In this document: positions 8,729 to 16,610 of the stretch, in pieces
Position numbering within the stretch: position 1 is the first letter of the stretch
Layout: each line of letters starts with the position of its first letter
Assembly (NCBI RefSeq): GCF_003574735.1
Contig: NZ_QORW01000008.1
Coordinates: forward strand, 1 to 64,000
Direction of reading: 5' to 3'
Length of the DNA: 64,000 bases
Source of the DNA: Dongia deserti
GTDB taxonomy: Bacteria > Pseudomonadota > Alphaproteobacteria > Dongiales > Dongiaceae
Made by a program: the position numbers and the translations under genes
The notes under the pieces: generated by a model
Told to the model about the DNA's origin: nothing
Databases searched by the model: none
What the model saw: only the letters and a program-made list of their open reading frames with translations

Positions 8729-9445
8729 ATGCCGCAGATCCTTCGCTTGAGTCATGTCAGATCCGCGACGCTCTTCGGCAGCGCCGGCCAGGCCCAACTC
8801 GACTTTACGCTCCTGCCAGGCGAACTTGCGTTGATCGATGCGCGGGATCCGACACTGGCCGCCGGCTTTGCCGACCTCTGCTGCGGGCTGGAGCCGATCG
8901 ACGAGGGCACGGTGCGGTTCTTGGACCGCGACTGGTCGGCCCTGCCGCACGATCTCGCCGATGCTTTGCGCGGGCAGATCGGGTGTGTCATGGCGTCAGC
9001 CGGGTGGCTCAGATTCCTCGACATCGCGACCAATATTCTAGTCGCGCCGCTTTACCACACCAACCACGATCTCGATCGGTTGCGTGGCGAGGCCGCCGCG
9101 CTGGCGCGCCGATTCGGCCTTCCGGGGATTCCGGCAGGACCGATCGACTCGCTGTCGCAAGACGATCTGCTTCGGGCCGGCTTTGTGCGGGCCTTCCTGG
9201 GCGATCCGAAGCTTGTGATCTTGGAAAGCCCGGTCCAGGGCCTCTTCCCTGATCTGGTTCCGATCCTGCTCAACCAGATCGCGGTCTTGCGCGATCAGGG
9301 TGGGGCTGCCATCTGGCTGACACGCAGCCGTCTGGTCTGGGACAATCGCAGCTTCCCTGCCACGCACCGCCTGCGACTGGGCTATCGTGGGTTCGTGCAC
9401 GTTCACGGCAGTCATCACCCTGCCCCCGCGGGTGCGCACGCATGA
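8729..9445 (+). CDS. MlaF-like ABC ATPase homologue lacking all catalytic motifs
   Basis: 238 residues, in the position where MlaF ATPases sit. The fold is recognisable (FTLLPGELALIDARD, GLEPIDEGTVRFLDRDW, FVRAFLGDPKLVILESPVQG). The Walker A stretch is IDARDPTLAAG, with no GxxGxGK[ST]. The Q-loop position is VMASAG. The signature is LSQDD instead of LSGGQ. Walker B with catalytic Glu reads VILESP instead of hhhDEP, and the switch His region reads IWLTRSR instead of hVSHD. ATP hydrolysis is therefore very unlikely. It lies three bases after the permease and overlaps the MCE gene by four bases, and the intact frame with conserved fold argues against a recent pseudogene. Confidence 0.85.
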   Translation: MPQILRLSHVRSATLFGSAGQAQLDFTLLPGELALIDARDPTLAAGFADLCCGLEPIDEGTVRFLDRDWSALPHDLADALRGQIGCVMASAGWLRFLDIATNILVAPLYHTNHDLDRLRGEAAALARRFGLPGIPAGPIDSLSQDDLLRAGFVRAFLGDPKLVILESPVQGLFPDLVPILLNQIAVLRDQGGAAIWLTRSRLVWDNRSFPATHRLRLGYRGFVHVHGSHHPAPAGAHA

Positions 9446-10326
9446 TTCGGATCCGCCACACCGACGAATGGATCGGTCTCGTCGTGATCGGCGCAATCGC
9501 GGTCCTCGTCGCCGCGATCCTGCAGGCGGGTGTCTTGCGCGACTGGTTCAAGCCCAGCGAGCAATTGAGGCTGGTATTGCCGGAATCCGGTGTCGCGGGC
9601 TTGGCGCCTGGCGGCGATGTCGAAGTGCTGGGCACCAAGGCTGGGATTGTGCGACGGGTCGTCCTTGAACCCAATCAGCAGATGTACGCCATCCTCGAGA
9701 TCGACGAGCAGGCCACACCTTTCATCCGGCGCGACAGCACGGCGGTCATACGCCGCCGCTTTGGTTTGGCCGGTGCCGCCTTCGTCGACATTTCGCGCGG
9801 CTCGGGTCCGGAGATGGATTGGTCCTATGCGGTGATCGAAGCGACCACGGAACGCGCGCCCACCGACAATATCAGCGCCCTGATCAATGAGCTGCGCGAG
9901 AAGATCTTTCCGATCTTGGACAATGCCGGCCGGGCGACGAATGCGCTGGCTGAGATTGTGGAGCGCATCAATCGCGGGGAGGGCAACGTGGGTCGGGTGC
10001 TGGTCGATGATGCGCTTATGGTCGAGGCAGAGAAGATCATAAAGGACGCCAATCTATCTGTAGCCAGGCTCAATCAGATCCTGGTCCAGGTCGACAGCAT
10101 CGCCAAGCAGGTCGATCAAGCGGCGGAGCGCTCGCCTAACATCACCAAGTCTGTCGAGCAGAGCGTCAAAGGTCTGCCGGCGGTCCTTGCGCAGCTCCAG
10201 ATCACCTTGCAGGAGATCGATAAGCTCAGCGCTTCGCTGAGGAGTTCGTGGCTCGTTGGCGGGAGACGGGAACAGACTCCGGCGCAGCAGCCCAAGACCT
10301 TCTCACCCTCACAGGTCGTGCCATGA
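9442..10326 (+). CDS. MCE-domain (MlaD-like) periplasmic protein
   Basis: 294 residues. It has a short cytoplasmic N-terminus, one TM helix (about residues 10-28, LVVIGAIAVLVAAILQAG) and one MCE domain at about 38-120 (GVAGLAPGGDVEVLGTKAGIVRRV, where family members have GLxxGxPVxxxGxxVGxV). The remainder is helical and coiled-coil-like with a Gly-Glu-Gly-Asn-Val-Gly motif seen in MlaD relatives. It probably forms a hexameric ring on the permease and contacts lipid. ATGA overlaps link it to both neighbours. Confidence 0.9.
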   Translation: MIRIRHTDEWIGLVVIGAIAVLVAAILQAGVLRDWFKPSEQLRLVLPESGVAGLAPGGDVEVLGTKAGIVRRVVLEPNQQMYAILEIDEQATPFIRRDSTAVIRRRFGLAGAAFVDISRGSGPEMDWSYAVIEATTERAPTDNISALINELREKIFPILDNAGRATNALAEIVERINRGEGNVGRVLVDDALMVEAEKIIKDANLSVARLNQILVQVDSIAKQVDQAAERSPNITKSVEQSVKGLPAVLAQLQITLQEIDKLSASLRSSWLVGGRREQTPAQQPKTFSPSQVVP

Positions 10327-11231
10327 GATGGGCTGCAGCGATCCTCGTTGCGCTGAGCGCAGCGGCCTGCGGCAGCAACCAGGAGTCCGAAGAGCCACAA
10401 CCGGCAGACCAGACCTTGGCACGCCACGAGGAGGCCGGCGATATCGCAGCTTCGCTCGATCGCCCGGAAGAGGCGATCGCGCAATACCAGGAAGCGTTGA
10501 GGCGCGCCGAGGCGGGCGATGATCTGAAGGCGATTGCGGAACTGAGCTTCAGTCTGGCGGTCGCTCAGCTCCGCGCCAACAGGCCGGAAGATGCCCTCGC
10601 GACGGCGACCAGGGCGCGAGGCGAACTCGAGCGGCGCGGCGGCACACAGATGCCGGCTTTGGCTCTGGCCGAGGCCTCAGCGCATTACCGGCTTGGAAAT
10701 ATTGAAAAGGCCGATCAGCTCGCAGCTGAGCTCGAACAGGATGGCACGAGCGAGGTGGCGGACGGCGCCAGTTACCTGCGCGGCATCATCGCCGACGAGC
10801 GGAATGATGCGGCGGGACTGAAAGCGGCGCTCGATCACATCACCGATCGGACGACGCCGGTGCGGCGCGCCGATCGCAGCGAACTCCAAGCGCGGCTCGA
10901 TCTGCGCCAACGCAATTTTCGGAGCGCGCGTCTGACGGCCCTCGAAGCCGCCAAGTTCCGCCAGGATGTCCTGGATTATCGCGGCATGGCGCGCGCACTC
11001 TCTATCGCCGCGCTTGCGGCCGAGCGCGATAAGGATTTCGAAGGCGCCGCCGATCTCTATCTCCGTGCCGGGCGCAGTGCAGCGGCGCAATCCGATCCAG
11101 AGACAGCCAAACCCTGGCTCGTTCGCGCGCTCGAGCTTACCCGCAATCCCAAAACGGCGGACGCGGTGAAGGCGGCGCTGAGATCTCTTGGTGAAAACCA
11201 GTCAAGTTCCTCGGCTAGTTCGTCGGGCTAG
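10323..11231 (+). CDS. TPR-containing lipoprotein of the Mla-like operon
   Basis: 302 residues. The signal peptide MRWAAAILVALSAAACGS ends in a lipobox (LSAAAC), so Cys16 should be acylated. The mature part contains helical pairs resembling tetratricopeptide repeats (IAASLDRPEEAIAQYQEALRR, ALAEASAHYRLGNIEKA, ALSIAALAAERDKDFEGA), and a Ser-rich tail closes it. The ATG at 10323 is preferred over the longer frame because the upstream part overlaps the MCE gene and would destroy the signal peptide. It replaces the DUF330-type auxiliary lipoprotein often seen in MCE operons. Confidence 0.85.
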   Translation: MRWAAAILVALSAAACGSNQESEEPQPADQTLARHEEAGDIAASLDRPEEAIAQYQEALRRAEAGDDLKAIAELSFSLAVAQLRANRPEDALATATRARGELERRGGTQMPALALAEASAHYRLGNIEKADQLAAELEQDGTSEVADGASYLRGIIADERNDAAGLKAALDHITDRTTPVRRADRSELQARLDLRQRNFRSARLTALEAAKFRQDVLDYRGMARALSIAALAAERDKDFEGAADLYLRAGRSAAAQSDPETAKPWLVRALELTRNPKTADAVKAALRSLGENQSSSSASSSG

Positions 11232-11357
11232 TTTACCCGTGAGGGCACGGCTGCTGACGAACTTGACCGCAGTCCACCGAGTGTGCCAGTCACGATGGTT
11301 GTTTCGGGTCAAAACCGCGACTAACGAATATTTGGAACGGGAGGCCGCTCTCAAAGG

Positions 11358-11431
11358 CGCACCGGACATGAGCATGTTTTGATGGGACGAGTACCGCGTG
11401 ATTCAGGCTTCGATCAAGCAGTTCCGTCGGA
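11358..11431. repeat. Dispersed repeat, copy A
   Basis: This stretch resembles 15774-15852 in the same orientation. Shared blocks are ACATGAGCAT, a GAGTACCGCGTG/GAGCACCGTGTG block, TTCGATCAAGCA and CCGTCG. In both places the repeat lies a short way before sequence of a PAS_5 gene 3' end. Conceptual translation on the plus strand gives similar short peptides (YRVIQASIKQFRR and HRVVQDSIKQCRRG), which may be relics of an unidentified gene. Confidence 0.6.
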
Positions 11432-11538
11432 TCACGACGCGACGCGAAAAAGCGCGCAGCTGATTTCGCGACTTTCTCCTGGCTTGGCGTGAACCGGCTA
11501 TGGCTTCGACCTAGAGGGCCACAGGCTGGTCAGTCGAA

Positions 11539-11597
11539 CTCGAAATCCGCGCGCATAGACGGGGCGGCGGTTACGGACCACGAATTCCATTTCGCGC
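11539..11597 (-). pseudogene. PAS_5 gene fragment (49-base exact copy of 16032-16080)
   Basis: Bases 11549-11597 are identical to 16032-16080, which encode part of the PAS_5 protein at 15888-16448. The ten bases just before them, 11539-11548, equal 15897-15906 from the extreme 3' end of that gene. The fragment is therefore a copy of the gene 3' region from which about 125 internal bases have been lost. It has no coding capacity. At 11598 it joins directly to a fragment of the methyltransferase gene. Confidence 0.85.
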
Positions 11598-11598
11598 G

Positions 11599-11752
11599 GA
11601 TGCCTGCGGCTTCCTGCGCAACGAGGAAGCGCGCCCGCACATGATCCGGAACCCGCGGGCGATGTGGCAGCGGGCCGAACTGACAGAGCAGGAAGTCCGC
11701 ACGCTGCACGGCTGACTGACGACCCCTGCGCGCACCGCGCCGGAAGGGTTAG
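11599..11752 (+). pseudogene. 3' fragment of the TrmJ-like methyltransferase gene
   Basis: Nearly identical to 4809-4972, the last 160 bases of the intact gene including its stop codon. I count three substitutions before a deletion of about ten bases around 11711. The reading frame is broken (a TGA follows CACGGC). The source gene lies about 6.8 kb upstream. The 5' junction is exactly at the PAS_5 fragment, so two unrelated gene ends were fused. The remainder of 11232-11816 contains only repeat copy A and no gene I can support. Confidence 0.9.
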
Positions 11753-11816
11753 GGTGTGCCCTCGTGAGCAACGAGCAACCAAAGCATCCGCCATCAGTTC
11801 CGTGACTGCGTTGAGA

Positions 11817-12783
11817 CTACGCCCGGTCTAGCCCCATCATTGCCAAGGCAGCGCGACCGTTAGCGCCATAAGGATTGCCCAGGGTTTCAGCCATCTCGTC
11901 GTGGTGGTACTGGCCTTCGATGAGCGTTACCGTCTTGCCGGCCGCATTGACGGCTGCGGCGAAGTCGCGAGCCTGGCGTCGGAATTCGGGTGTCTCGAAG
12001 ACGCCGTATGAGACGACGATTGGGGTGGCCAACTTGTCGATGTGGCGCTGTGGACTCATCGCGTCCGCCATTTCGTCGGTGAAGGCTATGTAACTGCGGC
12101 GATAGGAGAGGCGAACCGGCTCCATTTCGTACATGCCGCTCATGCAGAGCCCGCCTTTGATCGCGTCGCCAGGCAGTCCGAATTCCGAGGCCCAGTCAGT
12201 CACCAGCGCCACCGCGCACAGATGGCCGCCCGACGAATGGCCGCCGATATAGAGCCGTTCGGGATCGCCATCGAAGCTGGCGGCATTCCGGTGGACCCAG
12301 GCGATGGCGCGGCGGACTTGCGCCGCCAGCACGCCGAGATCGCCGTTTACCTGGGTGACCGACGCGAAATCAATGGCGAGATAGTGGGCTCCAGCCTTGA
12401 CGAACATCTCGGCGGGATAGCCGGATTCCCCAGCCGAACCGAAGCGCCACGTGCCGCCATGGATGAAGACAAATATTGGCGCGATCGGTGCGATAGATGT
12501 CCAGCGTCTCCACCGCGGTCTCTCCGTAGGAGTGGTGGAGCGGTTCGCCGATGCGCCGGCGCACCTCGCCGCTGGTGGCCGACAGACGGCCTTGAACGCG
12601 CCGGCCCAGAGGTTCGTAGTACTCTTGCCGGTATGCGATATCGAGTTCGACTTGGTCGTAGTCCATGAAGACGAGCGGGCCCTTCTCGTGCTTCGGCACG
12701 CCGATCTGGCATGACTGCGCCAGGGCCGGCGTGGCGATGGCGGCCGCGGCGGTGCCCAGCATGGCGCGGCGGGTGACGGACAT
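11817..12783 (-). pseudogene. Frameshifted copy of the secreted alpha/beta-hydrolase at 12803
   Basis: The N-terminal part (Tat-like signal SVTRRAMLGTAAAAIATPALA, then CQIGVPKHEKGP...ETLDIYRTDR) reads in the frame starting at 12783. The rest (PIFVFIHGGTWRFGSAG, GGHSSGGHLCAV, YHHDEMAETLGNPYG) is in another frame. Comparison with the intact neighbour shows that eight bases corresponding to TCCCAAGG are missing at about 12485, just where the frame changes. The rest is collinear with the neighbour over its full length. A GAGGGG ribosome binding site before 12783 is retained. The mutation looks recent. Confidence 0.85.
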
Positions 12784-12802
12784 TTTCCCCTCCCTCTGAT
12801 CG

Positions 12803-13792
12803 CTATGAACGCTCCGCCAATCCCATCATGGCAAGCGCGGCACGGCCGTTCGGCCCGTACGCGTTGCCGAGGGATTCGACCATCTCGTTGTGATGGTAGT
12901 GCTGCGCCTCGATGAGCGTGACCGGCTTGCCCGTCGCCTGGATGGCGGCGGCAAAGGCGCGGCTCTGGCGGATGAACTCGGGCGTTTCGTACGTGCCATA
13001 GGTCACGACGACCGGCGCGTTCAGCTTGGCGATGTGCCGCTGCGCGCTCAGCGCCTCCACCATGGCGTCGGTGAAGGCGATGTAGTTCCGGCGCCAGGAA
13101 AGCCGCACGGGCTCCAGGTCGTACATGCCGCTCATGCACAGCCCGCCCTTGACGAGGTCGGCTGGCAAGCCGAACGCGCTCTGCCAGTTTGTCACCAAGG
13201 TGATGCCGCAGAGATGCCCGCCGGAGGAATGGCCGCCGATATAGAGGCGATCGGGATCTCCGTCGAAGCTGGCGGCGTTCCGGTAGACCCACGCGATGGC
13301 ACGCCGCACCTGCGCGGCCAGCACGCCCAGGTCGCCGTTCACGCGCGTCACCGAATCGAAATCGATCGTCACGTAATGGGCGCCCGCATCCAGGAACATC
13401 TCGGCCGGGTAGGCATATTGCGCGGCCGAACCGAAGCGCCAGAGGCCGCCATGGATAAAGACGAAGATCGGCGCCTTGGGACGATCGGCGCGATAGATGT
13501 CGAGCTTCTCGAATACGTCCTCTCCATAAGCAACGCGCTGCGGCTCGCCGAGGCGGGCGCGCGTGGCGGCGCTGTTGGATTCGAGGCGCTTGAGAACCCG
13601 ATTGCCGAGCGGCTCGTAGTATTCCTGGCTGTAGGCGGCGTCGAGCTCCTCCAGGTCGTAATCCATGAAGACGGGTGGCCCCTTCTCATGCGGCGGCACG
13701 CCGATCTGGCATTCCTGAGCCAGGCTGGGCGTAGCGGCCATCGCCGCGACTGCCGTCAACATGGTCCGGCGGGTCATCGATGCAGGCGACAT
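12803..13792 (-). CDS. Exported alpha/beta-hydrolase (esterase family)
   Basis: 329 residues. The start at 13792 has GAGGAG just upstream. The N-terminus SMTRRTMLTAVAAMAATPSLA resembles a twin-arginine signal peptide, so the enzyme should be periplasmic. The hydrolase fold shows an HGG oxyanion-hole motif (VFIHGGLWRFG), nucleophile elbow GGHSSGGHLCG and a C-terminal His in HYHHNEMVESLGN. The family resembles carboxylesterases and kynurenine formamidase-like enzymes, but the substrate is unknown. It is followed immediately by its frameshifted duplicate, so this intact copy is presumably the functional one. Confidence 0.85.
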   Translation of the reverse strand: MSPASMTRRTMLTAVAAMAATPSLAQECQIGVPPHEKGPPVFMDYDLEELDAAYSQEYYEPLGNRVLKRLESNSAATRARLGEPQRVAYGEDVFEKLDIYRADRPKAPIFVFIHGGLWRFGSAAQYAYPAEMFLDAGAHYVTIDFDSVTRVNGDLGVLAAQVRRAIAWVYRNAASFDGDPDRLYIGGHSSGGHLCGITLVTNWQSAFGLPADLVKGGLCMSGMYDLEPVRLSWRRNYIAFTDAMVEALSAQRHIAKLNAPVVVTYGTYETPEFIRQSRAFAAAIQATGKPVTLIEAQHYHHNEMVESLGNAYGPNGRAALAMMGLAERS

Positions 13793-13989
13793 CGTCTCCT
13801 CACGAGGGTGAATGACAGGGCGCAAAACCTCAAAGGCCGCTGCTTTGCGCGAGCGGTCCTGGTATCATCGCAGCACCAGCAAGGGTCCGGTCATGGGGTC
13901 ATGCGCGGGAATCCTCGATTGGCCAAAATTGAGAGCCTCGGTGCAGCTGTAAATCTGCGCGATTGCGTTCGGCGGCGTCCTGAAGTCGC

Positions 13990-14018
13990 GCCGAAATTTT
14001 GCCGAAATCCGCCGAAAT
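13990..14018 (+). promoter_or_regulatory. Three direct repeats GCCGAAAT at helical-turn spacing
   Basis: GCCGAAAT occurs at 13990-13997, 14001-14008 and 14011-14018, with start-to-start distances of 11 and 10 bases. Direct repeats with about one helical turn spacing are the usual site type for OmpR/ToxR-family winged-helix regulators, and such a regulator is encoded immediately downstream. Autoregulation is inferred. Confidence 0.5.
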
Positions 14019-14031
14019 GGCAGCGCGACCG

Positions 14032-15654
14032 ATGAACGGCACCTTGAAGATCGGCCAGACGACCGTTGATCTCGAGACCGGTGAGGCGCAGTCCGGCGAC
14101 GGCCGCCTGGCGACGCTCCGCCCGAAGACGGCTGCGCTCTTGCGGGTGCTGGCCGCGCGGCCGGGTGAGCTCGTCACCAAGGACGAGTTGCTCAAGCTGG
14201 TCTGGCCTGGAACCCTGGTCGACGAGGATGGGCTGGTCCAGTGCGTCGGCGAGATTCGGCGCGCCCTCGGCGAAGAGGGCAGGGGGGCGCTGCGCACCCA
14301 CGCCAAGCGCGGCTATTCGCTCCATCTGATTCCGGAACGGCGCGCGCAGCCGACTGTTGGCGCGCACCGCTGGCCGGTCTGGGCCGGTTCGATCCTTCTG
14401 ACTGCCGTCGTGCTGGTGGTCGCGGCGCTGGCCATCGGCGGGACGGCGCGGGCGCCAAAGCAGGATGCGGCATCACACCCCGACGGCCCGGTGGTGGCGG
14501 TGCTCCCGTTCGAGGCGTTGACCGAAGGCGAACGCTGGGACCGGCTGAGCCGCGCGCTGACGCACGACATGATCGCGGACCTGGCGCAGAATCACTGGCT
14601 CTTCGTGCTCGCGGACGCCACAACGCGGGCTCATCAGCCCGCCCCGCAGACGGCCGCTGATCTCGGCGCGACCTATTTCGTGACCGGCTCCCTGCAGGTC
14701 GAGGGGGACCTTGCGCGGATCACGGCCGCGCTTAGCGACGCCGGCACCGGACGCCAACTCTGGTCGAAGCGGGTGGAAGGTGCGACCGGCGACTTCCTCG
14801 CTCTGCAACGCGCGGCGTCCGAGGCGCTGGTAGGTGAGCTTTCGGCGAACTGGAACGGCCCGATCGCCCGGGCCGAGCGCACCAGGGCGCGGGAGAGGGG
14901 CATCGATGATCTCGGCGCCTACGAGCTCTATCTGGTGGCCACGGACCGCGTCCACAGCTACACGGCGGAGGACCTGGCGGCAGCGGCCGAGATGTATCGG
15001 CGCGTGGTGGCAATGGAGCCGACCTTCGGTGAAGCCTGGGCCCAGCTTTCGCTGACCATCTACAACATGGTGGCGCCGGGCATGTCCCAGGCCGAGATGG
15101 AGCGCATGTGGCAGGAAGCAGAGGCGGCTGCGCTCGAGGCCTATCGCGTCTCACCGAACGATCCGCACGCGCTCGCACAGGCAGCGAATGCTGTTCGTTG
15201 GGATGATCCTGAAAGAGCCGAGCGCATGGTTCGCCACGCCGCTTCTGTCGCGCCCAACAACGCGGACATACTCGCTTATCTGTCCTACCGCGCTGCACAC
15301 TTTCCGGCGCTCGGTCCCGAGGCAGAGGAATGGATTGCCCGCGCGATCCGCCTCAATCCCGACCATCCCGCTTGGTACCACTGGAACCGCGGCGCGGTCA
15401 TGATGGTCGTCGGCCGTTACGCCGACGCGGCCGAGGCCTTTGCGCGCGCGCCCGGCCATGTCGACGCGAAAGCCGGACGCATTGCGGCGCTGGCGCTGAT
15501 GGGGGAGGTCCCGGCTGCACGCAAGCTGCTTGCCGAACTTATGCAGGAGGCGCCGGACTTCTCAATTGCTTGGCACCGCGACGCGGCCGGACTCGCCGAA
15601 TCCGTGGCCGAAGTCTACGCACGCGGATTCAGAGTCGCTGGCGCGCGTGAGTAG
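14032..15654 (+). CDS. CadC/ToxR-like winged-helix regulator with TPR C-terminus
   Basis: 540 residues. The N-terminal OmpR-type winged helix at about 1-100 includes LRPKTAALLRVLAARPGELV, LLKLVWPGTLVDEDGLVQCV and LRTHAKRGYSL. One TM helix is at about 115-137 (ILLTAVVLVVAALAIGG). A periplasmic part follows with an FlgO/TolB-like strand pattern (VVAVLPFEALTEGE...DLGATYFVTGSLQ) and then TPR-like helices to the end. Such proteins couple an envelope or cytoplasmic signal directly to transcription. In-frame starts exist at 14017 and 14032, and I chose 14032 because the DNA-binding domain begins there. Confidence 0.82.
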   Translation: MNGTLKIGQTTVDLETGEAQSGDGRLATLRPKTAALLRVLAARPGELVTKDELLKLVWPGTLVDEDGLVQCVGEIRRALGEEGRGALRTHAKRGYSLHLIPERRAQPTVGAHRWPVWAGSILLTAVVLVVAALAIGGTARAPKQDAASHPDGPVVAVLPFEALTEGERWDRLSRALTHDMIADLAQNHWLFVLADATTRAHQPAPQTAADLGATYFVTGSLQVEGDLARITAALSDAGTGRQLWSKRVEGATGDFLALQRAASEALVGELSANWNGPIARAERTRARERGIDDLGAYELYLVATDRVHSYTAEDLAAAAEMYRRVVAMEPTFGEAWAQLSLTIYNMVAPGMSQAEMERMWQEAEAAALEAYRVSPNDPHALAQAANAVRWDDPERAERMVRHAASVAPNNADILAYLSYRAAHFPALGPEAEEWIARAIRLNPDHPAWYHWNRGAVMMVVGRYADAAEAFARAPGHVDAKAGRIAALALMGEVPAARKLLAELMQEAPDFSIAWHRDAAGLAESVAEVYARGFRVAGARE

Positions 15655-15773
15655 CGTGCGCTTGGCAATGAACGCCCGACTCTCCGCATATCCACTTGGA
15701 GCGACTGAGAGGAGTTCTGCCCTCGATCAAGGGGTCAAATTGCGAACGCCTTCCTGAAACAGAAGCCCTATTG

Positions 15774-15852
15774 GGGCACACCAGACATGAGCATTGTACT
15801 CAAGTGGAAGAGCACCGTGTGGTCCAGGATTCGATCAAGCAATGCCGTCGCG
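15774..15852. repeat. Dispersed repeat, copy B
   Basis: Counterpart of copy A at 11358-11431, at moderate identity with several small indels. It lies between the ToxR-like regulator and the 3' end of a PAS_5 gene. Together with the adjacent PAS_5 gene end it forms the better preserved version of the segment that is decayed at 11358-11597. Confidence 0.6.
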
Positions 15853-15887
15853 GTCGCAACGTGGCACTTTCGAATTCCACGGCCTAG

Positions 15888-16448
15888 CTAGCTTAGCTCG
15901 AAATCCTCGGGCTCGAGGCGGTCGAAGTCTTCGATGACCACCAGCATGTCGACGCGCTCGCCGTCGGAGGAAAGCGGCCAGATCCCGGCATAGAGATCGC
16001 ACAGGGCGCCGAAGCGCGAGGTCATCCAATCGCGCGCATAGACGGGGCGGCGGTTACGGACCACGAATTCCATTTCGCGCAGATAGTCCTCGCGGCGGCC
16101 GCGGTCGAAGGTGGTCGCCTCGTGCAGGTATGTCCACTTGCCCTTGGGCCGGAACTCGTCGATGCGCGTGCCGCGCAGCCGCACGCTGATGCGGAACGGA
16201 TCATCGAGGACGTTGAGCAGGATGACGTTGGGCAGGATCGACTTGAAGTCTGCCGGGTCGATGTCGCTGCGTGCGGGAATCTGGCCGCGCCGCGCCTTGG
16301 ATCGCCAATAGGTGTCGAATTCGGTAACGCAGGACGAGGCCACATCCTCCAGCGGGATGTCGAACTCATAGTCGTGCCGTGGCGGCGACAACGATCCGCG
16401 ACCCGCTCGCTGAAACTCGACGATCTTTCCTTGCCACTCGCGATACAT
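15888..16448 (-). CDS. PAS_5 family single-domain protein (copy 3 of 6)
   Basis: 186 residues. The start at 16448 is supported by GGAGG seven bases upstream, and the longer open frame is not. Family landmarks: EFDTYWRSKARRGQIPARSD, IDPADFKSILPNVILLNV, DPFRISVRLRGTRIDEF, and a C-terminal IWPLSSDGERVDMLVVIEDF. It is the first of three PAS_5 genes in a row on the minus strand. A 49-base internal piece has been copied to 11549-11597. Confidence 0.85.
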   Translation of the reverse strand: MYREWQGKIVEFQRAGRGSLSPPRHDYEFDIPLEDVASSCVTEFDTYWRSKARRGQIPARSDIDPADFKSILPNVILLNVLDDPFRISVRLRGTRIDEFRPKGKWTYLHEATTFDRGRREDYLREMEFVVRNRRPVYARDWMTSRFGALCDLYAGIWPLSSDGERVDMLVVIEDFDRLEPEDFELS

Positions 16449-16610
16449 GGACAACCTCCGGAGCCCTGCCACTTGGAAGAGGGCGGACCAGGACAGCCAT
16501 ACCCCAGACTCTCGACCTGAGACACGGCGCCGTCCACCATGCAAAGGGCATAGGAAACCCAATCATTAGTATAGCACGGTCGGAACTTGGCACTACCCGG
16601 AAAGGGATTA

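Noticed and set aside
11817-13292. A single 491-residue protein on the minus strand
   Set aside because: Only the part below about 12485 matches the esterase. The upstream half is an out-of-frame reading of the intact neighbour gene, and the true start of the broken copy is at 12783 in another frame.
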